Shown one piece after another: positions 55,770 through 64,000 of a stretch of DNA of 64,000 nucleotides. The first letter of the stretch is position 1. Every line of letters starts with the position of its first letter. The notes under the pieces were generated by a model, which was given only the letters and a program-made list of their open reading frames with translations, was not told the origin of the DNA and ran no database searches. The translations under genes were made by a program, and so were the position numbers. Origin of the DNA: Streptosporangium subroseum (GTDB lineage Bacteria; Actinomycetota; Actinomycetes; Streptosporangiales; Streptosporangiaceae); NCBI RefSeq assembly GCF_900188345.1, contig NZ_FZOD01000008.1, positions 62,001-126,000 of the forward strand. Reading direction: 5' to 3'.

Positions 55770-57494
55770 ATGGATGCCGAGTCATCGATCTGCCTGAGTG
55801 ATCTGGTTCCGGCCCTGCGCTGGAGCCGTCCACAGCAGATCGCCGAAGCCCTGGCCGACTCCCGCCTGCCCGCGGGCTGGTGGGCCTCGGTCACCCTGCC
55901 CAAGGCCCTCGGCATCGCCGGTCTCGACTGGGTCTGTGACCGGCTGGCCCGGCTCTCGCTGTCCCGCTGGGACCATCTGCCACTGTGTGACGTGCTGCCC
56001 GCGCTGCACGTGCACACGGTCGACCCGACCCTGCCGGGCTGGCCCGAGGCCGCGCGTTCGGCCATCTCCGGGCTGGGCGGCTGGTCCCGGCTGCGCCGCC
56101 TGACCGCCGGAGACCTGAACGGGCCGTCGATGGCGGCCTCCCCCGAAGTCGTGATCACCGCCATGTTCCGCGAGGTGCTGAGCCGGATTCCCGGGATCCC
56201 CGAGCAGGCGGCGCCGCCCCTGCTCGCCGCCGCGGAGGCCCCGGCGCAGATCCCGGCCCAGGTTCCCGCGCAGATGCCCGCCCAGGCCCCCGCACAGATG
56301 CCGCCCCAGGCCCCCGTACGGGTCCCGGAGCAGGTTCCCGCGCAGGCCGTCACGCAGCCCCCGGTGCACGTTCCCGCGCCACCGGTTCCGCCGGCCCCGG
56401 CCCCGCAGCCGGCTCCCGAGCCCGCGGTCCGTCTCAGCGACTACCCGCTGGTGCGTCTGGTGGACAACATGTTCCGCGACTGGAGCCCACTGGAACGCGC
56501 GGTCGCCGTAGAACGGCTCTTCGCCGTCGACCCGATCAGCCTGCGCGCGCTCGCACACAAGCTGAACGCCGACCGTGACGCTCTCTCGGCGGCTCAGCGG
56601 GCCGCCGAAGAACGCATACTGCTCTGGTTGCGCTCCTCGGAGTCCGCCCCGCTCACCGGCCACATGTTCGGGCTCACCGAGTGGCTGGGCGCCGCCGCCA
56701 CCAAGGACCAGCTCATCGGTGCCGACCCCGCGCACGCGATCGAGGTCCCCACGCTTCACACCCCGCTCTGGCGGGTGCTGGTCACGCTCATGCCCGACCG
56801 GCGGCTCCAGGACGACTGGCTCGTCGTGGGCGACCTGGGCGGCCTGCGCGACCGGACCCGCCAACTCCTGGCGAATAAACCCATCGACGCCGACGCGGTC
56901 GCGCTCATGGAGAACCAGCTCGGCATCCGCGCCCACTCCGCCCAGGCCTGGCTCGACGCACTCGCCGCGAGCGCCACGCGGACGGACAACTGGTCGGAGG
57001 AGGCCGCCGCCGAGGCCACCAAGCAGCTGCCGCGCCGCACACCGGGCGTCAACGGCCACCGCCACCGCGGCGGAGCGCCGATCCCGCAGGTGAGCGCCGA
57101 CTCCATCGACCCCCGTGCCGCTCTGGCCGCACTCTCGGCCCTGTCCGGCGGCAACACCCGGCCGCACCTGATCACCAGCCGTCGCGCACCGCTCCACCCG
57201 CCGACCAACCCGACCACCGACCCGAGCCGCTGGCAGCGGATAGAGGTGACCAGCGACCATCTGCGGGGCGGCCCGGTGGCCGTGCCCGAGGGGTACGCCA
57301 CCCGCCTCGGCATGCGTCCCGGCACGCTGCTGTCGGTGACCGGCCCCGGTGACAACGCGGTGGTCCTGGTCTGGCGCGACCATCCCGTCTTCGACTCCCT
57401 GCAGCCGGTGCTGATGCGCCTGAACGCCCGGCCGGGCGACCAGGTGTACGTCACCGTGGACGGCTACCGCCTGGACGCCCAGCTTCCCAGCTGA
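55770..57494 (+). CDS. 574-residue protein of unknown function with sigma-like helix region
   Basis: A 574-residue protein with three parts. N-terminal domain (1-140): SSICLSDLVPALRWSRPQQIAEALADSRLP ... LHVHTVDPTLPGW. A Pro/Ala/Gln-rich repeat linker (155-225) of PAQ(M/V)PAQ units. A helical region (230-400, RDWSPLERAVAVERLFAVDPISLRALAHKLNADRDALSAAQRAAEERI) that looks like a sigma region-4-type or other DNA-binding HTH, and a C-terminal beta-rich domain (VPEGYATRLGMRPGTLLSVTGPGDNAVVLVW...VYVTVDG). No known family is confidently matched. GGGGAGG lies 13 bases before ATG 55770. It may be co-transcribed with psuGK (64-bp gap). Confidence 0.78.
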   Translation: MDAESSICLSDLVPALRWSRPQQIAEALADSRLPAGWWASVTLPKALGIAGLDWVCDRLARLSLSRWDHLPLCDVLPALHVHTVDPTLPGWPEAARSAISGLGGWSRLRRLTAGDLNGPSMAASPEVVITAMFREVLSRIPGIPEQAAPPLLAAAEAPAQIPAQVPAQMPAQAPAQMPPQAPVRVPEQVPAQAVTQPPVHVPAPPVPPAPAPQPAPEPAVRLSDYPLVRLVDNMFRDWSPLERAVAVERLFAVDPISLRALAHKLNADRDALSAAQRAAEERILLWLRSSESAPLTGHMFGLTEWLGAAATKDQLIGADPAHAIEVPTLHTPLWRVLVTLMPDRRLQDDWLVVGDLGGLRDRTRQLLANKPIDADAVALMENQLGIRAHSAQAWLDALAASATRTDNWSEEAAAEATKQLPRRTPGVNGHRHRGGAPIPQVSADSIDPRAALAALSALSGGNTRPHLITSRRAPLHPPTNPTTDPSRWQRIEVTSDHLRGGPVAVPEGYATRLGMRPGTLLSVTGPGDNAVVLVWRDHPVFDSLQPVLMRLNARPGDQVYVTVDGYRLDAQLPS

Positions 57495-57543
57495 CGCGCC
57501 TGAACGCCCGGCCGGGCGTTCAGGTGTACGTCACCGTGGACGG
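57410..57543 (+). repeat. 54-bp direct repeat across a stop codon, 80-bp period
   Basis: 57410-57463 and 57490-57543 match at 51 of 54 bases. The first copy encodes the end of the 574-residue protein (LMRLNARPGDQVYVTVDG); the second lies after its stop TGA (57492-57494), which itself is made by the repeat boundary. A tandem duplication of 80 bp is the simplest cause. Confidence 0.9.
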
Positions 57544-57612
57544 GCCCCGGCGGCGTCCGTGTTCGCGGCATATCCACGTTTCACGCCCATGGGCAAGGCG
57601 TCAGGCCCGGCG

Positions 57613-57618
57613 TAGCAT
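57613..57618 (+). promoter_or_regulatory. -10-like TAGCAT, leaderless arrangement
   Basis: TAGCAT ends six bases before ATG 57625. Confidence 0.5.
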
Positions 57619-57624
57619 GCGGTC

Positions 57625-57936
57625 ATGGCAGTCCTTCACCCTCGGCGTATCGCGTGGGAGGGCGCGCGGGTCTTCGTCTCCGCGGCCAACGCGAACGCCT
57701 ACTGGTGGCTCAGTGGCATGGTCGAGCAGCACCTCGGCGCTCCGTACCGGCTGAAGCTGTCACGGACGCGTCTCCGCCTGCAGTCGGAGACGGACCCGAG
57801 GTTCCCCGGGGTTGCCGAGTTCTCCGAGGCCGGGGCCTGGCGGGTCTGCCTGGACGAGCTGCTTGACAGTCGGCCGGACGTCGCACCGCTTCTCAGCCAG
57901 ATCGTCAGGGAGACCTCGGTCCGGCTCTCTCGCTGA
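57625..57936 (+). CDS. 103-residue protein of unknown function
   Basis: A basic, mixed alpha/beta protein: MAVLHPRRIAWEGARVFVSAANANAYWWLSGMVEQHLGAPYRLKLSRTRLRLQSETDPRFPGVAEFSEAGAWRVCLDELLDSRPD, ending in a helix. YWWLSGMVEQHL is a compact aromatic core. Codon use matches its neighbours, so it is probably real. There is no ribosome site; TAGCAT lies six bases upstream of ATG, supporting a leaderless mRNA. Neither neighbour suggests a role. No family recognised. Confidence 0.7.
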   Translation: MAVLHPRRIAWEGARVFVSAANANAYWWLSGMVEQHLGAPYRLKLSRTRLRLQSETDPRFPGVAEFSEAGAWRVCLDELLDSRPDVAPLLSQIVRETSVRLSR

Positions 57937-58028
57937 AGCGGCGTACTCGTCGACGACAGGGCACGCCGTCCATCCGGAGGGCCCTGACGGCCGGGGAGCC
58001 GCCCGCAGCCTCCCCGCACCGCGCCTCC

Positions 58029-58451
58029 CTACACCACGACCCTGTGCCGCCGTCGCTGCGACAGCATGCCGTCGACGGCGAACGCTCCGCCGCCGCTGAA
58101 ACCGACGGCCAGGCTGCCCGCCGCGAGGGCGAGGACAAACTCGAAGCCGCCCTCCTCCGCCGTGAAGCCGTTCGCCCCGTGGACGAACACGATCGCGCCG
58201 ATCATGTCCAGCACCAGCAGGGTGCCGAAGACAGGCAGCGCGACCCCCAGGATGAGGGCGACTCCGCCGACGACCTCAAGGGCGGCCACCCCCGGCGCGG
58301 TCAAGCCGGGCAGTGGCACTCCAAACGACGCGAAGGACTTCGTCACGCCGGAGAGCCCCGTGGTGAACTTCTGTATCCCATGGAAGAGGAAGATCATCCC
58401 GATGCCGATCCGTGCCAATAGGAGGGTATAGGGACGCACCTTGTCAATCAT
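58029..58451 (-). CDS. DoxX-family membrane protein
   Basis: A 140-residue protein with four membrane helices (about 7-27, 50-70, 74-95, 103-122). YTLLLARIGIGMIFLFHGIQKFTTGLSGV and LEVVGGVALILGVALPVFGTLLVLDMIGAIVFVHG are DoxX signatures. The family includes quinone-linked subunits and MmpS5/redox partners; this one probably works in thiol or oxidative stress. An AT-richer promoter with palindromes separates it from the divergent MarR gene, which is the likely regulator. AAGGGA is the upstream ribosome site. Confidence 0.92.
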   Translation of the reverse strand: MIDKVRPYTLLLARIGIGMIFLFHGIQKFTTGLSGVTKSFASFGVPLPGLTAPGVAALEVVGGVALILGVALPVFGTLLVLDMIGAIVFVHGANGFTAEEGGFEFVLALAAGSLAVGFSGGGAFAVDGMLSQRRRHRVVV

Positions 58452-58469
58452 GCTGATCCCTTCCTGTCA

Positions 58470-58511
58470 TTCGAATGCGAACCGAACAACATAGATAGTT
58501 CAAATTCGAAC
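58470..58511. promoter_or_regulatory. Candidate MarR operators between divergent genes
   Basis: TTCG-AATG-CGAA (58470-58481) and the near-perfect GTTCAAATTCGAAC (58498-58511) lie between the DoxX and MarR starts and overlap the expected MarR -35 region. This fits autoregulation and control of DoxX, as in many MarR pairs. Confidence 0.55.
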
Positions 58512-58517
58512 AAGTCA

Positions 58518-58523
58518 TAGAAT
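58518..58523 (+). promoter_or_regulatory. -10-like TAGAAT, leaderless arrangement
   Basis: TAGAAT ends six bases before GTG 58530 of the MarR gene. Confidence 0.55.
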
Positions 58524-58529
58524 GTATGG

Positions 58530-59042
58530 GTGACGGACGCGAGATGGCTCAGCAAGACGGAGATGGACGCCTGGATGTCGTACGTCGCGGCGACACATCT
58601 GCTGGAGCGGCGCGTCGAGGAGCAGTTGAAAGCCTCCGGGTTAACCCATGCCCAGTACGAGATCCTGGCAAAGCTCTCGGCCTCCGCCGGGCGGCGGCTG
58701 CGGATGACCGAGCTCGCGCGTCAGGTGGTGGTGTCCAAAAGCGGGCTCACCTACCAGATCGGCCAGCTCGAAAAGCGGGGTCTCGTCGAGCGGACCGCCC
58801 ACCCCTCCGACGACCGGGGTGTCCTCGCCGTGCTCACCGAGAAGGGCGTGCGCTGCCTGGAGCGGACCGCCCCGGGGCACGTGGCCGTCGTCCGCGCCTT
58901 CCTGATCGACCGGCTCACTCCCGACGAGCTGCGGACCATGACCCGGATCATGACGAAGGCCGCCGAGGCGACGACCTCGGCGGCCGGCCCACGGCTCGGA
59001 ACACCCTCGCCGGAGCCCTCGCCCCTCACCTGGGGCGGCTGA
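58530..59042 (+). CDS. MarR-family transcriptional regulator
   Basis: A 170-residue winged-helix repressor. LTHAQYEILAKLSASAGRRLRMTELARQVVVSKSGLTYQIGQLEKRGLVERTAHPSDDRGVLAVLTEKG is the complete MarR DNA-binding domain with the characteristic wing (DDRGVLAVLT). The N-terminal helix carries the dimer interface (AWMSYVAATHLLERRVEEQL). Start GTG 58530, leaderless by TAGAAT. Divergent from the DoxX gene with two candidate operators between, so it likely represses both in the absence of a phenolic or oxidant signal (inference). The C-terminal Pro/Ser tail is non-conserved. Confidence 0.94.
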   Translation: MTDARWLSKTEMDAWMSYVAATHLLERRVEEQLKASGLTHAQYEILAKLSASAGRRLRMTELARQVVVSKSGLTYQIGQLEKRGLVERTAHPSDDRGVLAVLTEKGVRCLERTAPGHVAVVRAFLIDRLTPDELRTMTRIMTKAAEATTSAAGPRLGTPSPEPSPLTWGG

Positions 59043-59145
59043 TCCGCCTCGGGCGCGACGTACGGAAAATCATTCGTCAGGCCTCTTTCCCCAGCCACGG
59101 GCCCTGGCGCGACCTTTCCGCGGAGCGGTCCGGGGCATACAAGAC

Positions 59146-59195
59146 ATCCGGTACGGCCCGCGCGGGGGAGCATGACCGCGCGAGCCGTACCGGAT
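59146..59195. terminator. Hairpin between convergent MarR and cellulase genes
   Basis: Twenty-base arms (59146-59165, 59176-59195) with one mismatch and a ten-base loop, 19 bp from the cellulase stop. It probably serves both genes. Confidence 0.85.
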
Positions 59196-59213
59196 CATGG
59201 CCGCATCGCCGGG

Positions 59214-60647
<1,434 letters not shown>

Positions 60648-60748
60648 TCACCCCGCGCGCTTGTGAGCTGTGCGGATACCGTTACCGGGCGCTGAAAGTT
60701 TCATCACACAGTAGAAAGTCAAGACCGACCGCCGTGTACGGCATCCGA

Positions 60749-60799
60749 GCCGCCCTCATCCGGGCGTGGATCCGGTCATCGCGCCCGGATGAGGGCGGC
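60749..60799 (-). terminator. Hairpin spanning the stop of the GMC oxidoreductase gene
   Basis: Perfect 18-bp arms (60749-60766 and 60782-60799). The upstream arm on the minus strand lies within the last codons of the oxidoreductase gene and the stop codon is in the loop, so the 3' coding end is part of its own terminator. Confidence 0.75.
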
Positions 60800-62296
60800 C
60801 GCGCGCTCGGCGATGGCGTAGACGGTGGCGTTGGTGTTGGCGGACACGATGGAGGGCATCACGGACGCGTCGGCGACCCGCAGTCCGTCGACGCCGCGCA
60901 CGCGCAGGCCGGTGTCGACGACGGCCATGTCGTCACCGCCGATCCGGCACGTTCCGACCTGGTGGGAGTAGGTCCGCAGGCTCCCGTACAGATAGGCGCG
61001 CACGCCGTCGTCGTCCCCGTCCTTCACCCGCGGGCCCGGCAGCACCTCCTCGCCGCGCCATTCGCCCAGGGCGGCCGTGCTCCCGAGCGCGCGGGCGACG
61101 CGCAGCCCCGCGGCCATCACCGTGAGGTCGCGGGGGTCGCCGTAGTAGTTCGGGTCCAGGCGGGGGGCCGTTCCCGGCCGGCCGGCGGCCAGCCGGACCG
61201 AGCCGCGGCTGCGGGGGGCCATCGCCGAGAAGGCCACCGAGTAACCCTGGCCGGGCACGGGCAGGCTGGGCGGCAGCGAGGGCGCGTAGTACGGAATCCC
61301 CAGGACCTGGATCTGGAGATCCGGCGCCTCCAGCGTGAGGTCGCTGCGGATCAGGCCGATCACTTCGCCGTGGCCGCTCACGGTGGCCGGGATCGGCCGC
61401 GCCGGGCTGTAGACGACCATGGACCTGGGATGGTCCTGCAGGTTCGCCCCTACCCCGGGAAGATCGAGGAGGACCTCGACGCCGACCTCGCGCAGGTGGG
61501 ACCGGGGACCGATGCCCGACTGCATCAGCAACTGCGCGGATCCCACCGTGCCCGCGGTCAGCACGACCTCTCCCCGGCACTCCGCCGTGAGCACCTCGCC
61601 GCCCACGCCGTACTCCACGCCGGTGCAGCGTCCGGCCGCCACCAGCACCCGGTGCGCCGTCGCGTCGGTGACCACCGTGAGGTTGGGGCGGTGTAGGACC
61701 GGAAGGAGATAGGCGTCCGCGGCGCTCTGCCGCCTGCCATCGACGATGTTCCGGTCCACCAGGCCGAAGCCTTCCTCCAGACCGGAGTTGATGTCCTCCG
61801 CCGCCGGGTAGCCGAGCTCGGCCGCCGCGGCGAGTGCGGCCTCCGACACCGGATGGGGCGATGACGGCGGGGTCACCGTCAGGGGGCCGCTGACGCCCCG
61901 GAGCGCGGGGTCGCGCCCCTCGGCGTGTTCGCTGCGCCGCAAGTATGGGAGCAGGTCGTCGAACCCCCACCCCTCCGCGCCGGCTCCGGCCCACGCGTCG
62001 TAACTCGAACGGTGACCGCGGACGAACGCCATGCCGTTGATGGCCGAGGATCCGCCGAGGCCACGCCCGCGCGGCCAGGGAATCCTCGTCCCCGTCGCGG
62101 CCTGCACCACCGAGGTGCCGGCCCAGTCCGCCGACGTCCCCTGCAGGCTCAGCCAGTCGGGCGGCGGGGCCTCCAACGGCTTCCGCGCGCCGGCCTCCAG
62201 CAGGAGGACGCGCGCATCCGCGTCCTCCGACAACCGCGCGGCCACCACGCAGCCGGCCGTCCCCCCGCCCACGACGATGTAGTCATAACCGTCCAC
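60776..62296 (-). CDS. GMC-family FAD oxidoreductase (choline dehydrogenase-like)
   Basis: A 506-residue GMC oxidoreductase that oxidises an alcohol using FAD. The ADP-binding fold is YIVVGGGTAGCVVAARLSED; GMC signature 1 is PRGRGLGGSSAINGMAFVRG; signature 2 is GTVGSAQLLMQSGIG; the C-terminal active-site region is YSHQVGTCRIGGDDMAVVDTGLRVRGVDGLRVADASVMP. It resembles choline and polyethylene-glycol or alcohol dehydrogenases; the substrate is not clear. GTG 62296 has GGGAG six bases upstream. The 3' end forms a hairpin. No betaine genes are adjacent. Confidence 0.93.
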   Translation of the reverse strand: MDGYDYIVVGGGTAGCVVAARLSEDADARVLLLEAGARKPLEAPPPDWLSLQGTSADWAGTSVVQAATGTRIPWPRGRGLGGSSAINGMAFVRGHRSSYDAWAGAGAEGWGFDDLLPYLRRSEHAEGRDPALRGVSGPLTVTPPSSPHPVSEAALAAAAELGYPAAEDINSGLEEGFGLVDRNIVDGRRQSAADAYLLPVLHRPNLTVVTDATAHRVLVAAGRCTGVEYGVGGEVLTAECRGEVVLTAGTVGSAQLLMQSGIGPRSHLREVGVEVLLDLPGVGANLQDHPRSMVVYSPARPIPATVSGHGEVIGLIRSDLTLEAPDLQIQVLGIPYYAPSLPPSLPVPGQGYSVAFSAMAPRSRGSVRLAAGRPGTAPRLDPNYYGDPRDLTVMAAGLRVARALGSTAALGEWRGEEVLPGPRVKDGDDDGVRAYLYGSLRTYSHQVGTCRIGGDDMAVVDTGLRVRGVDGLRVADASVMPSIVSANTNATVYAIAERAAALIRAR

Positions 62297-62568
62297 GGCG
62301 GGCTCCCTTATCCCAGTGCAGCACACATCGAAATTTTCATTATAAATAGGGCGATAAGGGAGAATTTAGCCCACGCTCTCGGATACCACCCGGCGTCCAC
62401 GATGCGACTCGCCCGCTTTCGCCACGGTCAGAAATGCCCACTGTCGCGAAGAGGTCCGCCGCCGACCGCGATCGCCGCTCTTTTCCGCCTCACGACCATC
62501 AATCGCGCCATCACGTGGCCGGTGCCCCGGAGGCCGAAAGTCACTGGCCCGTGCCCCGGCGCAAACGG

Positions 62569-62574
62569 TATTCT
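62569..62574 (+). promoter_or_regulatory. -10-like TATTCT
   Basis: TATTCT ends nine bases before GTG 62584 of the methyltransferase gene, giving at most a few bases of leader. Confidence 0.45.
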
Positions 62575-62583
62575 CCTACCCTC

Positions 62584-63420
62584 GTGACTACTTCGGATCC
62601 TGGGCAACAGCATTCCTCCGCTCGCCTCGGATGGCGGGAGAGCAACCGCGCATGGTGGGACGAGCGCGTACCACTGCACGCCGCCAGCGAACTCTTCGAC
62701 GTCACCGGTTTCCAGGCAGGTCGAGACACACTGCGCCCCTTCGAGGCGGCAGAGGTCGGCGACGTCACGGGCAAGGCCCTGCTGCACCTGCAGTGCGGAA
62801 TCGGGCTGGACACCCTCTCCTGGGCCCGGCGTGGAGCCCGGGTCACCGGCCTGGACTTCTCCGAACCGGCCATCGAAAGGGCCCGTACGCTCGCCGCCGA
62901 GATCGGGGTGGCCGGCGCCCGCTTCGTGGCCGCCGACGTCTACAACGCCGCGCAGGTTCTGGAGGAGGAGACGTTCGACATCCTCTACACCGGGATCGGC
63001 GCGCTGTGCTGGCTACCGGACCTCGGCCTGTGGGCGCGGACCGTGGCCTCGCTGATTGCGCCCGGCGGTTTCCTCTATCTCGTCGAGCGTCACCCGATCG
63101 CGGAGGTTCTGGGCAAGGACGGTCGCACGGTCACGCGCGACTACTTCCTGCGCGAGGCCGCCGTCACCGACGAGACCGGCAGCTACGCCGACCAGAGCGC
63201 GCAGACCACGGTCAACCGCAGCGTGCAATGGCAGCACGGACTCGGTGACGTGGTCAGCACGCTGGTCGCGTCCGGCCTGCGCCTGGAGTTCCTACACGAG
63301 CACGCCTTCACGTTCTATCCCCAGTTTTCCGTCCTGCACCAGACCGTGCAGGGCGTCTACCGCATCCCCGCCGGGCAACCACAGGTGCCGCTGGTCTACT
63401 CCCTGCGCGCGACGAAGTAA
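62584..63420 (+). CDS. SAM-dependent class I methyltransferase
   Basis: A 278-residue methyltransferase. SAM motif I is LLHLQCGIGLDTLSWARRGARVTGLDFSEPAIERARTLA (about residues 67-105), followed by FVAADVYN (motif II) and FDILYTGIGALCWLPDLGLWARTVASLIAPGGFLYLVERHP (motif III). The N-terminal RESNRAWWDERVPLHA is typical of the UbiE/Coq5-like group of actinomycetes. The substrate is unknown. GTG 62584 is chosen because TATTCT lies just upstream; the frame runs open further back without similarity. It stands alone after the GMC gene with a 287-bp gap. Confidence 0.9.
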   Translation: MTTSDPGQQHSSARLGWRESNRAWWDERVPLHAASELFDVTGFQAGRDTLRPFEAAEVGDVTGKALLHLQCGIGLDTLSWARRGARVTGLDFSEPAIERARTLAAEIGVAGARFVAADVYNAAQVLEEETFDILYTGIGALCWLPDLGLWARTVASLIAPGGFLYLVERHPIAEVLGKDGRTVTRDYFLREAAVTDETGSYADQSAQTTVNRSVQWQHGLGDVVSTLVASGLRLEFLHEHAFTFYPQFSVLHQTVQGVYRIPAGQPQVPLVYSLRATK

Positions 63421-64000
63421 GGACTCTTCGGAGAATCCGAGCCGGCAGGCCGGAAAATATTATTTCGGCCTGCGAACGTCGTCCCGACAGCTCGCCGGGC
63501 CGCACCCGGGCGCGGCGCGCACCCGATCTCACGCCCGTCAGCTGAGCACGGGTGCCCGCGAGGTCCGAAGTTGGTCCGGCATAGCAGGCAGATCCGAACT
63601 TGAATGCGCGAAGTCGGGCATCGGCCGATCGCCTCCGTCCCTCGCGGGTATGACAAAAGCATGAGATACGCGCGAACGACAGGTTCATCACCGATGAGCG
63701 GGAGCGGCGCGAATGGGTGTCCGCGCTGAGCCGAGACGCTCGACCAGGACAGGAAGAACGCGGTGACGGCCCGCACGCTGCGGGCCGGCGAACGTCCGGC
63801 GGAGCCGTGACGGCTGACCCGGCGGCGAGCGGGTGGGGCGGCGCTGCACTCAAGCCGAGGAGCAGCGAGGTGAGCAGCGGCAGGTGGGGCGGGCCGACGT
63901 GTACGGACGGATGCGGGGCTGGCTGCTGGGCTCTGGGGCGAACTGGGCGCGCTGGACGGCGCTGCGGTTGCTCAGACTGGTGGATCTACGGCGGGCCCGC
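63421..64000. other. Terminal region, no gene recognised
   Basis: 580 bp with mixed composition. Short frames on both strands have no ribosome site and no recognisable family. A frame open to the window edge from about 63896 (VYGRMRGWLLGSGANWARW) may be the start of a gene that continues outside, but I cannot support it. Confidence 0.4.

Noticed and set aside
63396..63853. Minus-strand open frames near the window end
   Set aside because: No ribosome sites, Arg/Ser/Pro-rich products, and no recognisable motif.

Overview
The window looks like chromosomal DNA from a high-GC, mycelial-type actinomycete, most likely of the Streptosporangiaceae (Streptosporangium/Nonomuraea-like; inferred). The reasons are strong GC bias at third codon positions, many GTG starts, frequent TANNNT-N6/7-start arrangements that suggest leaderless mRNAs, a helix-turn-helix/DUF5753 regulator with small partner genes, a spore-associated-protein-like ectodomain on a Ser/Thr kinase, a secreted GH6-CBM2 cellulase behind a perfect CebR-type box, and wax ester/triacylglycerol synthesis. 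There is no rRNA, tRNA, CRISPR array or intact transposon. The only mobile trace is a decayed IS200/IS605 TnpB 3' end near 50.5 kb.

Layout. 0-6 kb: the 3' end of a sulfite-oxidase-type molybdoenzyme, a WS/DGAT acyltransferase with a convergent TetR regulator, an aldo/keto reductase and an APC permease. 6.1-12.8 kb, all minus strand: two sodium:solute symporters, each coupled to a small two-helix membrane protein, followed upstream by a LytTR response regulator and a GAF-containing LytS-type kinase. This is a complete predicted carboxylate sensing and uptake module. 12.8-16.2 kb: a WXG100-like protein, a lipoprotein, a large unknown protein and a HIT hydrolase. 16.2-23.4 kb: an acyl-CoA dehydrogenase/MaoC pair, DUF1838, WrbA, TenA, a VOC protein, a secreted protein, and a holin-like/DUF3618 envelope pair with 11-residue repeats.

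23.8-37 kb: a NERD-pseudokinase fusion, a 51-aa protein, a lipid kinase, a secreted M6 metalloprotease, an FAD-linked oxidase, a receptor Ser/Thr kinase, a PAS histidine kinase and a second aldo/keto reductase divergent from a TetR gene. 36.7-44 kb: that TetR gene is the first gene of a tightly coupled operon (carboxyltransferase, 68-codon spacer ORF, biotin carboxylase/BCCP, enoyl-CoA hydratase, AtuA-like protein). It is best read as a branched or isoprenoid acyl-CoA carboxylation pathway; the dehydrogenase/MaoC pair at 16-18 kb could supply earlier steps. 44-50 kb: a repeat lipoprotein, a frameshifted GntR pseudogene, the DUF5753 regulator module, a TetR and an MprAB-like two-component system. 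50.7-64 kb: a CrtI-like oxidoreductase, a LysR, the psuG-psuK pseudouridine catabolic pair, a 574-aa unknown protein, a DoxX/MarR divergent pair, the cellulase, a GMC oxidoreductase and a methyltransferase.

Two themes cut across the window. First, eleven genes have a -10-like hexamer ending six or seven bases before the start codon, and many of them are regulators. Second, degenerate tandem repeats of about 9-36 bp occur both between genes and inside interdomain linkers (symporter subunit, DUF3618 protein, NERD protein, biotin carboxylase, AtuA, MprB-like kinase, 574-aa protein). This suggests that minisatellite expansion is an active source of linker sequence here.
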